NCBI RefSeq assembly: GCF_001654835.1
Contig: NZ_LXEP01000015.1
Location: forward strand, 124,001-188,000
Source of the DNA: Buttiauxella gaviniae ATCC 51604
GTDB lineage: Bacteria; Pseudomonadota; Gammaproteobacteria; Enterobacterales; Enterobacteriaceae
Length of the DNA stretch: 64,000 nt
Reading direction: 5' to 3'
Part shown: piece by piece, positions 52,379 to 61,598 of the stretch
How positions within the stretch are numbered: the first letter of the stretch is position 1
How the letters are laid out: every line of letters begins with the position of its first letter
The notes under the pieces: generated by a model
What the model was told of the DNA's origin: nothing
The model's database searches: none
What the model saw: the letters and a program-made list of their open reading frames with translations, nothing else
Translations under genes and position numbers: made by a program

Positions 52379-52675
52379 TTAGTGATGTTTGTATTGGCCA
52401 TAGTGGTTGCCGTTATCGTGATGGTCCTTATCATGGTGGTCATGATCATGGCGCTCGTCATGATGGTCATGCGGATGCCATCTGTTATCACGCCATTCAT
52501 AGTGGTCGTTCCACCAGCCCCGGTCCCGCCAGTGGCCGCCGTCCCAGTAATTACCGCCCCGATCCTGGTCGCCAATTTGCAGCTTCACCGCTGGAATTAG
52601 CGTAATTTCTGAAGCCTGTGCAGCCAGCGGAGCCACGACCAGAATCGACAAGGCCAGAATAATTGATTTCAACAT
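52379..52675 (-). CDS. yaaX: DUF2502-family secreted protein YaaX
   Basis: 98 residues, the E. coli length, with a signal peptide ([21 protein letters not shown], cleaved before SEIT). The mature domain carries the family core [22 protein letters not shown] and the YEWRDNRW motif. The C-terminal third is a His/Asp-rich tail (repeats such as [14 protein letters not shown]), which suggests metal binding in the periplasm. The function is unknown. An AAGGAG site precedes the ATG. It is convergent with yaaA and divergent from the phytase. Confidence 0.9.
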   Translation of the reverse strand: MLKSIILALSILVVAPLAAQASEITLIPAVKLQIGDQDRGGNYWDGGHWRDRGWWNDHYEWRDNRWHPHDHHDERHDHDHHDKDHHDNGNHYGQYKHH

Positions 52676-52987
52676 AAGTTACTCCTTACTGCATTCGTGC
52701 CCGTTATGGGTTACTGAAGCCAGCATATGCCGAATAATACCGCCTTGTTATTCTCTGCAATCCTAATCTCTCATCGTGCGCATTTAATGGGAATTCCTAC
52801 ATTTTCCCTCCTTGTTTCCTGCACAATTCCTCCATGATTCTGGTCACTAAATTCATATGCCTGCGTGGATTTTCTTTTGTGGACTAATACAACAACGAGA
52901 CGAACTCGACGTTACCCCTTTGCTTCTGGAGTATATTTGTCGAACTGAAGATCCAGCTTTAACACGCCAAAAATAAAGAGGCTGTAG
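52676..52987. promoter_or_regulatory. Divergent spacer between yaaX and the phytase gene
   Basis: 312 bases hold the promoters of both genes. No clear operator, CRP site or PhoB box was found by eye. An AAAGAGG site precedes the phytase start codon. Confidence 0.5.
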
Positions 52988-54328
52988 ATGACAATACCTG
53001 CGTTTAAACGCCAAAAACTGACGCTTCACCCTGGTCTGTTCGTAGCACTGAGCGCCATATTTTCATTAGGCTCGACGGCATATGCCAACGACACTCCCGC
53101 TTCAGGCTACCAGGTTGAAAAAGTGGTTATCCTCAGCCGCCACGGTGTGCGAGCCCCCACCAAAATGACACAGACCATGCGCGACGTAACACCCAATACC
53201 TGGCCCGAATGGCCAGTAAAACTGGGTTATATCACGCCACGCGGTGAGCATCTGATTAGCCTGATGGGCGGGTTTTATCGCGAGAAGTTTCAACAACAGG
53301 GCATTTTATCGCAGGAAAATTGCCCTACACCGAATTCAGTTTACGTCTGGGCAGATGTCGATCAACGCACGCTTAAAACGGGCGAAGCTTTCCTGGCAGG
53401 ACTTGCCCCGCAATGTGGTTTAACTATTCACCACCAACAGAATCTTGAAAAAGCCGATCCGCTGTTCCATCCGGTGAAAGCGGGCACCTGTTCAATGGAT
53501 AAAACTCAAATCCAACAGGCCGTTGAAAAAGAAGCTCAAACGCCCATTGAGAATCTGAACCAGCGCTATATTCCCTCTCTGGCCTTGATGAACAGGGCTC
53601 TCAACTTTTCGACGTCTGCCTGGTGTCAGAAACACAGCGCGGATAAAAGCTGTGATTTAGCGCAATCCATGCCGAGCAAGCTGTCGATAAAAGATAATGG
53701 CAACAAAGTCGCTCTCGACGGGGCCATTGGCCTTTCGTCTACGCTTGCTGAAATTTTCCTACTGGAATATGCCCAAGGGATGCCGCAAGCAGCGTGGGGG
53801 AATATTCATTCAGAGCAAGAGTGGGCGTCGCTATTGAAACTGCATAACACCCAGTTTGATTTGATGGCGCGCACACCTTACATCGCCGCACATAACGGAA
53901 CGCCTTTATTACAGACCATCAGCAACGCGCTGGAGCCGAAAGCCGACGTAAGCAAACTACCGGATATCTCACCTAACAATAAGATCCTGTTTATTGCCGG
54001 GCACGATACTAATATTGCCAATATCGCAGGCATGCTCAACATGCGCTGGACGCTACCTGGGCAACCCGATAATACCCCTCCGGGCGGCGCTTTAGTCTTT
54101 GAGCGTTTGGCCGATAAGTCAGGGAAACAATACGTTAGCGTGAGCATGGTGTATCAGACACTCGTGCAGTTACGCGCTCAAACACCGCTTAGCCTTAAGG
54201 AACCCGCAGGAAGTGTGCAGCTAAAAATTCCTGGCTGTAGTGACCAAACGGCTGAAGGATATTGCCCGCTGCCAACATTCAAACGCGTGGTTAGCCAAAG
54301 CGAAGAACCGGGCTGCCAATTGCAGTAG
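52988..54328 (+). CDS. Periplasmic 6-phytase / histidine acid phosphatase (AppA type)
   Basis: 446 residues. A signal peptide (residues 1-33, ending GSTAYA) precedes mature NDTPASG. The histidine acid phosphatase motif RHGVRAPT (catalytic His52) and the HDTN acid motif (His339, Asp340) are intact. Eight cysteines in the mature part can form four disulfides, as in AppA. The sequence is, from memory, nearly identical to the industrially known Buttiauxella 6-phytase, which begins with the same NDTPASG residues. It releases phosphate from phytate in the periplasm. It sits between yaaX and the thr operon, away from the E. coli appA location. Confidence 0.95.
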   Translation: MTIPAFKRQKLTLHPGLFVALSAIFSLGSTAYANDTPASGYQVEKVVILSRHGVRAPTKMTQTMRDVTPNTWPEWPVKLGYITPRGEHLISLMGGFYREKFQQQGILSQENCPTPNSVYVWADVDQRTLKTGEAFLAGLAPQCGLTIHHQQNLEKADPLFHPVKAGTCSMDKTQIQQAVEKEAQTPIENLNQRYIPSLALMNRALNFSTSAWCQKHSADKSCDLAQSMPSKLSIKDNGNKVALDGAIGLSSTLAEIFLLEYAQGMPQAAWGNIHSEQEWASLLKLHNTQFDLMARTPYIAAHNGTPLLQTISNALEPKADVSKLPDISPNNKILFIAGHDTNIANIAGMLNMRWTLPGQPDNTPPGGALVFERLADKSGKQYVSVSMVYQTLVQLRAQTPLSLKEPAGSVQLKIPGCSDQTAEGYCPLPTFKRVVSQSEEPGCQLQ

Positions 54329-54383
54329 CAGAGAGAAAAACTGGCTACTGCACATAAGCTTTTACTCCGATATACGAAAAGAA

Positions 54384-54413
54384 AAAGCCGCTTGCGGTTA
54401 AGCAAGCGGCTTT
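54384..54413. terminator. Bidirectional terminator between the phytase gene and thrC
   Basis: AAAGCCGCTTGC pairs with GCAAGCGGCTTT around GGTTAA. It lies between the convergent phytase and thr operon and favours the thr side, where the T-run is longer. Confidence 0.88.
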
Positions 54414-54447
54414 ACTGAGTATCGTTGCCTTATAAACGGAAAGACAA

Positions 54448-55734
54448 TTACGCTTTGTTCATCATCAATTCGCGCAGCGCGGCAAAATCGGCTGGTAGAT
54501 TATGGGAGAGCAGCGGTAAGTCAGCACGCTCAGCAAGTTCTGCAGGCAGCGGCAGAGTTTCGCCCAGAATCTCTTCCACGCTCTCTTTAAACTTCGCTGG
54601 ATGCGCCGTTCCCAGGAACAGGCCGTATTCGCCCGGCTGGAGCTGGTCACGCAGCGCACGGTAAGCAATGGCAGCGTGTGGTTCAGAAACATAACCCACC
54701 GCTTTCAGCTCTTGCATGGTGGCTTTGGTGGTTTCGTCAGTCACTGTCGCATAACCCAGATCGGTCAAACGCCAGGTTTTACGGCGGAACAACTCTTCCA
54801 CGCGCGGCCAGTTGTTTGGCTGGCTGACATCCATGGCGTTAGAAAGCGTCGCCACAGTCTTTTTCGGGGTCCATTCGCCGTTAGCTAAGAAGCGTGGAAC
54901 GGTATCGTTCGCATTGGTCGCCGCAATAAAACGCTTGATTGGTAGGCCGAGTGATTTTGCCAGCAGGCCCGCAGTCAAATCACCAAAGTTACCGCTTGGT
55001 ACGGAAACCACTAACTGGTTACGCGCTTCCTGAGGCAGTTGAGCAACCGCTTCAAAGTAATAGCAAATCTGCGCCAGCAAACGGCTGATGTTGATGGAGT
55101 TGGCAGAGTTTAACCCCAGCGCCACTTTCAGCTCTTCATCATCAAACGCTTGTTTCACCAGCGCCTGGCAGGCATCAAAATCACCGTCGATTGCGACAGT
55201 TTCAATGTTACCGCCAAGCGTGCAGAACAGTTTTTCCTGCAGCGGGCTGATTTTGCCACGCGGGTACAAAATCACCACACGCACGTTTTGCAGTCCATAA
55301 AATGCATGGGCAACCGCAGCACCAGTATCACCAGACGTTGCAGTCAGAATCGTAACCGGCTTGTCACCGCTGATATGCGTCAGCATCTGCGCCATAAAGC
55401 GCCCGCCGAAATCCTTAAATGCCAGAGTTGGGCCATGGAACAGCTCAAGACAGCCGATGTCCGGTTCAACGCTTTTAACTGGTGCAGGGAAGGCGAAGGC
55501 CGCACGCACGCGCTCTTCGAGGATTTCCTGCGGAATTTCATCACCGAGGAAGGCAGACAGAACTTTGCTGCTGCGGGAGACGAAATCCATCTTCAGCATT
55601 TCGTCGATTTCTGTCAGTTCAAATTCCGGCAAATCATGTGGAAAAAACAGCCCTTGCTGCTTACCCAACCCTTGCACAATCGCCTGGGCAAAATTGACCT
55701 GCTCGTTATGATCTTTAAGGTTATACAGTTTCAT
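54448..55734 (-). CDS. thrC: Threonine synthase ThrC
   Basis: 428 residues, the E. coli length. It makes threonine from homoserine phosphate using PLP. The Schiff-base Lys lies in FHGPTLAFKDFGGRFM, the phosphate loop in SGDTGAAVAHAF, and SVPSGNFGDLTAG is the conserved PLP-phosphate segment. It follows thrB by 3 bases as the last gene of the thr operon. Confidence 0.97.
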   Translation of the reverse strand: MKLYNLKDHNEQVNFAQAIVQGLGKQQGLFFPHDLPEFELTEIDEMLKMDFVSRSSKVLSAFLGDEIPQEILEERVRAAFAFPAPVKSVEPDIGCLELFHGPTLAFKDFGGRFMAQMLTHISGDKPVTILTATSGDTGAAVAHAFYGLQNVRVVILYPRGKISPLQEKLFCTLGGNIETVAIDGDFDACQALVKQAFDDEELKVALGLNSANSINISRLLAQICYYFEAVAQLPQEARNQLVVSVPSGNFGDLTAGLLAKSLGLPIKRFIAATNANDTVPRFLANGEWTPKKTVATLSNAMDVSQPNNWPRVEELFRRKTWRLTDLGYATVTDETTKATMQELKAVGYVSEPHAAIAYRALRDQLQPGEYGLFLGTAHPAKFKESVEEILGETLPLPAELAERADLPLLSHNLPADFAALRELMMNKA

Positions 55735-55737
55735 GCG

Positions 55738-56667
55738 TTATCCCAGAACTCGTGCGCCCGCCGTATCCAGACGGCAAATATGTACAAAACCTTCCTGGTT
55801 CTGCAAATAGTGTTGGCTGAGCCAGTCAGCCACGCGTTGTGCGGTATCAGTGTTATCGCACAACGCAAAGAGAGTTGGACCTGAACCCGAAATACCACTC
55901 GCCAGCGCACCAATATCTGCAGCAGCCTGGCGTGCCTCGTTAAAGCGCGGCAGCAATTTAGCGCGATAAGGCTCAGCAATCACATCACGCATCAGTTTTG
56001 CCGCAAGTTGTGGCTGGCGGGTGTGGCATGCGTGAATGAAGCCCGCCAGATGACGACCGTGGCTAATACAATCCTGGCGGCGATAAAGCGCCGGTAGAAT
56101 GGCTCGTGCTTCTGCGGTAGAGACTTTAATCCCCGGATACGCCAGCACCCAAAGCCATTCATCAAAACCCGGTACAGACTGGCTGATGATGCCATTTTCT
56201 TCAATCATCAGCTGCATGCCACCGAGGAAACACGGCGCTACGTTATCATAATGAACGCTGCCTGAAATGCGCCCTTCCAGCTCGCCCATCAAGCTCAGTA
56301 AACGCGTGTCGCTCAATGGTTTGCCGCAGTATTCATTCATCGCCATCAGGCCTGCGACCACTGAACAAGCGCTGGAACCGAGGCCGGAACCAATCGGCAT
56401 GCTCTTTTCCAGAGTCATCTTCACGGGAATATTCTTGCCGATTTCCTGGCAGAAGCGCTCCCAGCACTGATAAACGATGTTTTCGCGCGGCTCGTCTGGC
56501 AATTTGCTGGCGAAGCGCCCGATGTTGTTCAAACTAAAAGTGTCTGCCGCTTCGACAGTCACGTAATCCCCAAGTAGCGAGCCATCTATCGGCGATACGG
56601 CCGCGCCCAGAACATCAAACCCGACGCTCATATTGGCACTGGAAGCCGGGGCGTATACTTTAACCAT
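55738..56667 (-). CDS. thrB: Homoserine kinase ThrB
   Basis: 309 residues, GHMP family. The N-terminal [18 protein letters not shown] and the ATP-binding [18 protein letters not shown] motif are intact, and [13 protein letters not shown] is the third GHMP motif. It phosphorylates homoserine. It lies one base after thrA and 3 bases before thrC. Confidence 0.97.
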   Translation of the reverse strand: MVKVYAPASSANMSVGFDVLGAAVSPIDGSLLGDYVTVEAADTFSLNNIGRFASKLPDEPRENIVYQCWERFCQEIGKNIPVKMTLEKSMPIGSGLGSSACSVVAGLMAMNEYCGKPLSDTRLLSLMGELEGRISGSVHYDNVAPCFLGGMQLMIEENGIISQSVPGFDEWLWVLAYPGIKVSTAEARAILPALYRRQDCISHGRHLAGFIHACHTRQPQLAAKLMRDVIAEPYRAKLLPRFNEARQAAADIGALASGISGSGPTLFALCDNTDTAQRVADWLSQHYLQNQEGFVHICRLDTAGARVLG

Positions 56668-56668
56668 C

Positions 56669-59131
56669 TTAAACTCCTAACTTCCATGACAAAGTGCGCA
56701 ATAAGTCGGCGAAAACACCGGCAGCAGTAACATCATTCCCTGCTCCGTAGCCACGCAGGACTAACGGCAAAGGCTGGTAATAATGGCTGTAGAAGGCCAA
56801 CGCATTTTCGCCATTTTTAACTTTATACAATGGGTCGTTGCCATCCACCGCATCAATTTTAACTTTACAGCTACCGTCTTCTTCAATAACGCCAACATAA
56901 CGCAGCACTTTTCCTTCATCACGGGCTTTTGCAACTCGCGCAGAGAACTCATCATCCAACTGCGGTAAACGTGACATAAATGACTCGACATCACCTGTAG
57001 AATCAAATGACTCCGGTAATACTGGCTCAATGATGATATCCGAAAGCTCAAAATTACTGCCGGTTTCACGCGCCAGAATTAATAGCTTACGCGCCACATC
57101 CATACCAGAGAGATCATCACGCGGATCGGGTTCGGTATACCCCATTTCACGGGCAACTTTGGTGGCTTCTGAAAGGCTCATGCCCTCGTCCAGCTTGCCA
57201 AAAATAAACGACAGGGAACCCGAAAGAACGCCGGAGAAACGCTGTAACTCGTCACCCGCATTCAGCAGGTTTTGCAGGTTTTCGATAACCGGCAAACCCG
57301 CACCTACGTTGGTGTCATAAAGGAACTTACGGCGCGATTTTGCCGCCGCGTTACGCATCTGGTGGTAGTAATTCATGGTGGAAGTGTTCGCCTTTTTATT
57401 CGGCGTCACCACGTGGAAACCCTCACCAAGGAAATCAGCATACTGGTCAGCAACTGCCTGGCTGGAGGTACAGTCAACAATGACCGGGTTCAACAGGTGA
57501 TACTCTTTTACCAGACGAATCAGGCGGCCAAGGTTGAGCGGCTCTTTCGCCTGGGCCAACTCTTCCTGCCAGTTATCCAGATTCAGGCCGTGAATATTGG
57601 TGAGCAGCGCTTTCGAATTCGCAATACCACATACACGCAGGTCAATATGCTTCTGCTTCAGCCACGCCTGTTGACGTTTCACCTGCTCAACCAGTGCAGC
57701 ACCCACGCCACCGACGCCAATCAGGAACACTTCGATAACCTGATCGGTATTGAATAGCATCTGGTGAGTCACACGCACACCTGTGGTGGCATCATCATTG
57801 CTGACCACAACCGAGATAGAACGCTCTGAAGAGCCCTGTGCGATGGCGACGATATTGATGTTGGCGCGGGCAAGGGCTGCGAAGAACTTAGCGGAAATAC
57901 CGCGCAAAGTACGCATCCCATCCCCGACGACAGAGATAATGGCCAGATGCTCCATGATCGCCAGTGGTTCAAGCAGACCTTCTTTGAGTTCGAGATAGAA
58001 CTCATCATCCATCGCACGTCGCGCACGTACGCAATCCGCCTGCGGCACACAGAAGCTGATGCTGTATTCAGAGGATGACTGAGTAATCAACACCACCGAA
58101 ATTCCAGCTCGAGACATAGCAGCAAAGACGCGTGCCGCCATACCAACCATGCCTTTCATCCCTGGGCCTGAAACGTTAAACATCGCCATATTATTCAGGT
58201 TAGTGATGCCTTTAACCGGCAGGTCATCTTCATCACTCTCTGCACCAATTAAAGTGCCTGGCGCTTGCGGGTTACCAGTATTTTTAATCAGACAAGGGAT
58301 TTGGAATTGAGCAATTGGGGAAATAGTACGTGGATGAAGAACTTTGGCGCCGAAGTAAGAAAGCTCCATGGCCTCCTGATACGACATCGATTTTAAAAGC
58401 CTTGCATCCGGTACCTGACGTGGGTCGCAAGTATAAACGCCATCAACATCAGTCCAGATCTCACAACAATCTGCACGTAAACACGCAGCCAACACGGCCG
58501 CTGAATAGTCAGAGCCATTACGACCCAGAACGACTAACTCACCTTTATCGTTCCCGGCAGTAAAGCCCGCCATCAGGATCATATGGTCTGCCGGAATACG
58601 GCTGGCAGCAATGCGACGAGTGGACTCAGTAATATCTACAGTAGACTCAAGGTAATGCCCAACAGCGAGAAGTTTTTCTACCGGATTGATAACCGTCACA
58701 TTGTGACCGCGAGCTTTAAGCAATTCAGCCATAATAGCGATAGAGAGCTTTTCGCCACGGCAGATGATAGCGGCGTTGATGCTTTCCGGACATTGCCCCA
58801 AAAGGCTGATCCCGTGCAGAACATGCTTCAGCTGCGCAAACTCCTTCTCAACAAATCCCTTGAGCTGCACGACAGGGAAACCCGGCTGTGCATCTGCGAG
58901 ACCATTCAGAAGTTCGCTGAAAATGCGTTCTGCATCGCTGATATTCGGTAAGGCATCCTGGCCGCCAATTGTTTTTTCAATCATGGCAACGAGGTGATTG
59001 GTAATTTTCGCCGGGGCAGACAGCACGGTCGCAACCTGCCCCTGTTTGGCATTACTTTCCAGGATATCGGCAACACGCAGAAAACGCTCCGCATTTGCCA
59101 CTGAAGTACCACCGAATTTCAACACTCGCAT
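56669..59131 (-). CDS. thrA: Bifunctional aspartokinase I / homoserine dehydrogenase I ThrA
   Basis: 820 residues, the E. coli length. The kinase domain begins [17 protein letters not shown] and ends in ACT domains (residues about 300-450) that give threonine feedback inhibition. The homoserine dehydrogenase part has the NAD-binding [13 protein letters not shown] motif and the catalytic KKANTS and [11 protein letters not shown] segments. It catalyses the first and third steps from aspartate. It starts 27 bases after the attenuator. Confidence 0.97.
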   Translation of the reverse strand: MRVLKFGGTSVANAERFLRVADILESNAKQGQVATVLSAPAKITNHLVAMIEKTIGGQDALPNISDAERIFSELLNGLADAQPGFPVVQLKGFVEKEFAQLKHVLHGISLLGQCPESINAAIICRGEKLSIAIMAELLKARGHNVTVINPVEKLLAVGHYLESTVDITESTRRIAASRIPADHMILMAGFTAGNDKGELVVLGRNGSDYSAAVLAACLRADCCEIWTDVDGVYTCDPRQVPDARLLKSMSYQEAMELSYFGAKVLHPRTISPIAQFQIPCLIKNTGNPQAPGTLIGAESDEDDLPVKGITNLNNMAMFNVSGPGMKGMVGMAARVFAAMSRAGISVVLITQSSSEYSISFCVPQADCVRARRAMDDEFYLELKEGLLEPLAIMEHLAIISVVGDGMRTLRGISAKFFAALARANINIVAIAQGSSERSISVVVSNDDATTGVRVTHQMLFNTDQVIEVFLIGVGGVGAALVEQVKRQQAWLKQKHIDLRVCGIANSKALLTNIHGLNLDNWQEELAQAKEPLNLGRLIRLVKEYHLLNPVIVDCTSSQAVADQYADFLGEGFHVVTPNKKANTSTMNYYHQMRNAAAKSRRKFLYDTNVGAGLPVIENLQNLLNAGDELQRFSGVLSGSLSFIFGKLDEGMSLSEATKVAREMGYTEPDPRDDLSGMDVARKLLILARETGSNFELSDIIIEPVLPESFDSTGDVESFMSRLPQLDDEFSARVAKARDEGKVLRYVGVIEEDGSCKVKIDAVDGNDPLYKVKNGENALAFYSHYYQPLPLVLRGYGAGNDVTAAGVFADLLRTLSWKLGV

Positions 59132-59158
59132 TTATTATTACCCTTGAGTTTTTAGTCC

Positions 59159-59189
59159 AAAAAAAAGCCCGCACTGTTTAGGTGCGGGC
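59159..59189 (-). terminator. thr operon attenuator
   Basis: On the minus strand GCCCGCAC (59189-59182) pairs with GTGCGGGC (59174-59167), followed by eight T. It lies between thrL and thrA, and part of the leader (GGTGCGGGC near the thrL stop) could form the competing antiterminator. Confidence 0.9.
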
Positions 59190-59213
59190 TTTTTTCGTTT
59201 TTCCTGGTATGCG

Positions 59214-59282
59214 TCAGCCCGCACCGTTACCTGTGGTAATGGTGGTTGTAATAATTGTTGTCATTGGGCTGATGCGAATCAT
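59214..59282 (-). CDS. thrL: thr operon leader peptide ThrL
   Basis: 22 residues, MIRISPMTTIITTTITTGNGAG would exceed the display limit, so in parts: MIRISPM, then a run rich in Thr (seven) and Ile, then GNGAG. It is too short for ordinary ORF calls. The 3' end matches E. coli ThrL (ITTGNGAG). Ribosome stalling at Thr and Ile codons when these amino acids are short prevents the attenuator from forming. The N-terminal part and the number of regulatory codons differ from E. coli. Confidence 0.93.
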   Translation of the reverse strand: MIRISPMTTIITTTITTGNGAG

Positions 59283-59310
59283 GGATGTTGTGTGCTCGTA
59301 ATATGATTTA

Positions 59311-59346
59311 CCTATATTGACTAAAGTATCCGACGGCCTAAGTCAA
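59311..59346 (-). promoter_or_regulatory. Likely thr operon promoter region
   Basis: On the minus strand a TTGACT block (59346-59341) is followed by GGATACTTTAGTCAATATAGG. Its order and composition match the conserved thr promoter block of E. coli as I remember it. The exact -10 choice is uncertain. Confidence 0.6.
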
Positions 59347-59439
59347 TTTATTTTTAATTTTACCACTGTTAGTGGCACAGCTTTTGAACGCTGAAAAAGC
59401 AGCAAAAATCGCGCTTATTACGCTGAAAAAATGGGGGAA

Positions 59440-60168
59440 TCACACCCCATCCTCACTGCTATTAAAGCTGTTTCCAGCATTATTCTCTGGCAGTTTTTTT
59501 TCGATATCATGCAGCAAACGGTGCAACATTGCCGTATCTCGCTGCGCTAACAAGCCAAGACGCTGCTGTAACCAATCAACCATTTTTTGGTCGCTGCTCG
59601 CCTCAACACGCTCAAGCAAAGCAGTGAGACGAGAACGCAATGCGCTTAGCTGTTTAGCATCCACCACATCATGTTCTGGCGCAGGGAGCTGCATAAGCGC
59701 TGACAATTGATAACAGTAGACCATTACAGCCTGACCAAGATTAAGCGATGGATAATCCGCAACCATTGGTACGCCGGTCAGAACATCCGCCAGTTCGAGT
59801 TCTTCATTGGTCAGCCCCGAATCTTCACGGCCAAACACCAGTGCCGCAGTCCCTACCCAGGTACGCTTTTCTTCAAGTAATGGAACCAATTGTTGCGGTG
59901 TGGCGTAGTAATGAAATTTAGCGCGGCTGCGGGCAGTGGTTGCAATCGTAAAATCGACATCATGCAAGGCTTCCGCCAGCGTATTAAAATGCTGTGCATT
60001 ATTGAGCACATCACCAGAACCATGCGCGACCCAGCGTGCTTCAGGTTGTCGATCGGCTTCGCTATCAACTACACGCAATTCAGCAAATCCCATGGTCTTC
60101 ATCGCTCGGGCTGCTGCACCAACATTTTCAGCTCTGGCGGGTGCGACCAGAATAATTATAAAACGCAT
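59440..60168 (-). CDS. yjtD: SPOUT-family tRNA/rRNA methyltransferase YjtD
   Basis: 242 residues, a little longer than E. coli YjtD (228). The N-terminal IILVAPARAENVGAAARAMKTMG and the SAM-binding ALVFGREDSGLTNEEL and LNLGQAVMVYCYQLS motifs place it with the TrmJ-like SpoU/TrmH methyltransferases. A TrmJ-like target (ribose 2'-O of tRNA) is possible but not shown. It lies between thrL and arcA in the usual synteny. Confidence 0.92.
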   Translation of the reverse strand: MRFIIILVAPARAENVGAAARAMKTMGFAELRVVDSEADRQPEARWVAHGSGDVLNNAQHFNTLAEALHDVDFTIATTARSRAKFHYYATPQQLVPLLEEKRTWVGTAALVFGREDSGLTNEELELADVLTGVPMVADYPSLNLGQAVMVYCYQLSALMQLPAPEHDVVDAKQLSALRSRLTALLERVEASSDQKMVDWLQQRLGLLAQRDTAMLHRLLHDIEKKLPENNAGNSFNSSEDGV

Positions 60169-60516
60169 TAAAACTCTCTTTAAAAAAAGTGCCCGTTATT
60201 GGACATTCACAAGTTTCAAATGATAATACGCATCAAAAATTTACATTAAAGCAACATTCATATATAAAATGTATGTAATGCGAATCATAAGCACCTTGAA
60301 TACATATCGGTGGTTTGACCAGCAAGAAAACATGCAATAAACAGCATTATCTAATTGTTTTTAATGGTAAAAAAACAACATTAACACCATCATCAATCTG
60401 ATTTATGTTCTTTACTAATCAATTCATGTAACTATATATATTATTAAAATATTGTGATGGAATGTGGCAAAACGCGACGATGATTTCATCAAACTGTTAA
60501 CGTGCTACAATTGAAT

Positions 60517-60530
60517 TTGATATATGTCAA
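60517..60530 (+). promoter_or_regulatory. FNR site upstream of arcA
   Basis: TTGATATATGTCAA matches the FNR consensus TTGAT-N4-ATCAA with one mismatch. arcA is FNR-activated in E. coli. It lies 280 bases before the arcA start. Confidence 0.75.
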
Positions 60531-60582
60531 CGAAGCGTAGTTTTATCAGATGTCTAAAGCGGTCCTGCCTGTTATGTTGCTG

Positions 60583-60714
60583 TTAAAATGGTATAGGATA
60601 ACAACCGTTTTTGACACCGTCGGGTCCAGAGGGAAAAGTGCCCACGACCAAGCTAATGATGTTGTTGACGTTGATGGAAAGTGCATCAAGAACGCAATTA
60701 CGTACTTTAGTCAT
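60583..60714 (-). CDS. yjjY: Small ORF at the yjjY position (doubtful gene)
   Basis: 43 codons opposite the arcA leader. The first 27 residues (MTKVRNCVLDALSINVNN, then IISLVVGTF) match E. coli YjjY as I recall it, but the last part reads PSGPDGVKNGCYPIPF and differs. The nucleotides still look E. coli-like through that part, so a one-base indel has shifted the frame. The leader may be conserved as DNA or RNA rather than as a protein. Confidence 0.45.
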   Translation of the reverse strand: MTKVRNCVLDALSINVNNIISLVVGTFPSGPDGVKNGCYPIPF

Positions 60715-60810
60715 GTTACGCCCAGCATGTTAATTTTTGGCATGTATTAGGCAGGTCAGGGACTTTTGTACTTCCTGTTTTGATTTAGTTGGCAATTTTA
60801 GGTAGCAAAC

Positions 60811-61527
60811 ATGCAGACCCCGCATATTCTTATCGTCGAAGACGAATTAGTAACACGCAACACGTTAAAGAGCATTTTTGAAGCAGAAGGTTATGATGTT
60901 TTTGAAGCGACTGATGGCGCTGAAATGCATCAAATCCTTTCCGATAATGACATCAACCTGGTCATAATGGATATCAATTTGCCAGGCAAAAATGGCCTGC
61001 TGCTCGCACGTGAATTGCGTGAGCAAGCCAATGTGGCATTGATGTTCCTGACTGGCCGCGACAACGAAGTGGATAAAATCCTTGGTCTTGAAATCGGTGC
61101 AGATGATTACATCACTAAGCCATTCAACCCACGCGAATTAACCATCCGTGCGCGCAACCTGTTGTCTCGTACTATGAACCTGGGTGCAATCAGCGAAGAA
61201 CGTCGTTCCGTTGAAAGCTACAAGTTCAATGGTTGGGAATTGGATATCAACAGCCGTTCATTGGTCAGTCCAAATGGCGAGCAGTATAAGTTGCCGCGTA
61301 GCGAATTCCGCGCCATGCTGCACTTCTGTGAAAACCCAGGGAAAATTCAGTCCCGCGCTGAATTGCTGAAGAAAATGACAGGTCGTGAGCTGAAGCCACA
61401 CGATCGTACCGTTGACGTCACAATTCGTCGTATTCGTAAGCATTTCGAATCGACCCCAGATACACCTGAAATCATCGCTACGATTCACGGCGAAGGTTAT
61501 CGCTTCTGCGGCGATTTACAGGAATAA
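60811..61527 (+). CDS. arcA: Response regulator ArcA
   Basis: 238 residues, the E. coli length. The receiver domain has the phosphorylated Asp54 ([12 protein letters not shown]) and Lys in [10 protein letters not shown]. The OmpR/PhoB-type winged helix follows ([28 protein letters not shown]). Phosphorylated by ArcB in low oxygen, it represses aerobic respiration genes. A long leader with an FNR site precedes it and a strong terminator follows. Confidence 0.98.
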   Translation: MQTPHILIVEDELVTRNTLKSIFEAEGYDVFEATDGAEMHQILSDNDINLVIMDINLPGKNGLLLARELREQANVALMFLTGRDNEVDKILGLEIGADDYITKPFNPRELTIRARNLLSRTMNLGAISEERRSVESYKFNGWELDINSRSLVSPNGEQYKLPRSEFRAMLHFCENPGKIQSRAELLKKMTGRELKPHDRTVDVTIRRIRKHFESTPDTPEIIATIHGEGYRFCGDLQE

Positions 61528-61550
61528 ACCTGTAATCAAACATGAATGTG

Positions 61551-61577
61551 AAAGGGCGGATTTTTAATCCGCCCTTT
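61551..61577. terminator. Bidirectional terminator between arcA and creD
   Basis: AAAGGGCGGATT pairs with AATCCGCCCTTT around a TTT loop, with a T-run for arcA and an A-rich side for the convergent creD. Confidence 0.9.
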
Positions 61578-61598
61578 TCTTTTGTCTCGATTATCTAT

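Larger units (their letters stand above)
60169..60810. promoter_or_regulatory. arcA upstream region
   Basis: 642 bases. The first ~300 (60180-60480) are strongly AT-rich and could bind nucleoid proteins. Then comes an FNR-like site and a long conserved leader of arcA with a small opposite-strand frame (yjjY). E. coli arcA is known to have several promoters over a similar distance. Confidence 0.65.

Noticed and set aside
60550-60750. 66-codon plus-strand frame in the arcA leader
   Set aside because: Lies in the leader with no ribosome-binding site and no family match; the leader conservation is better explained by regulation.
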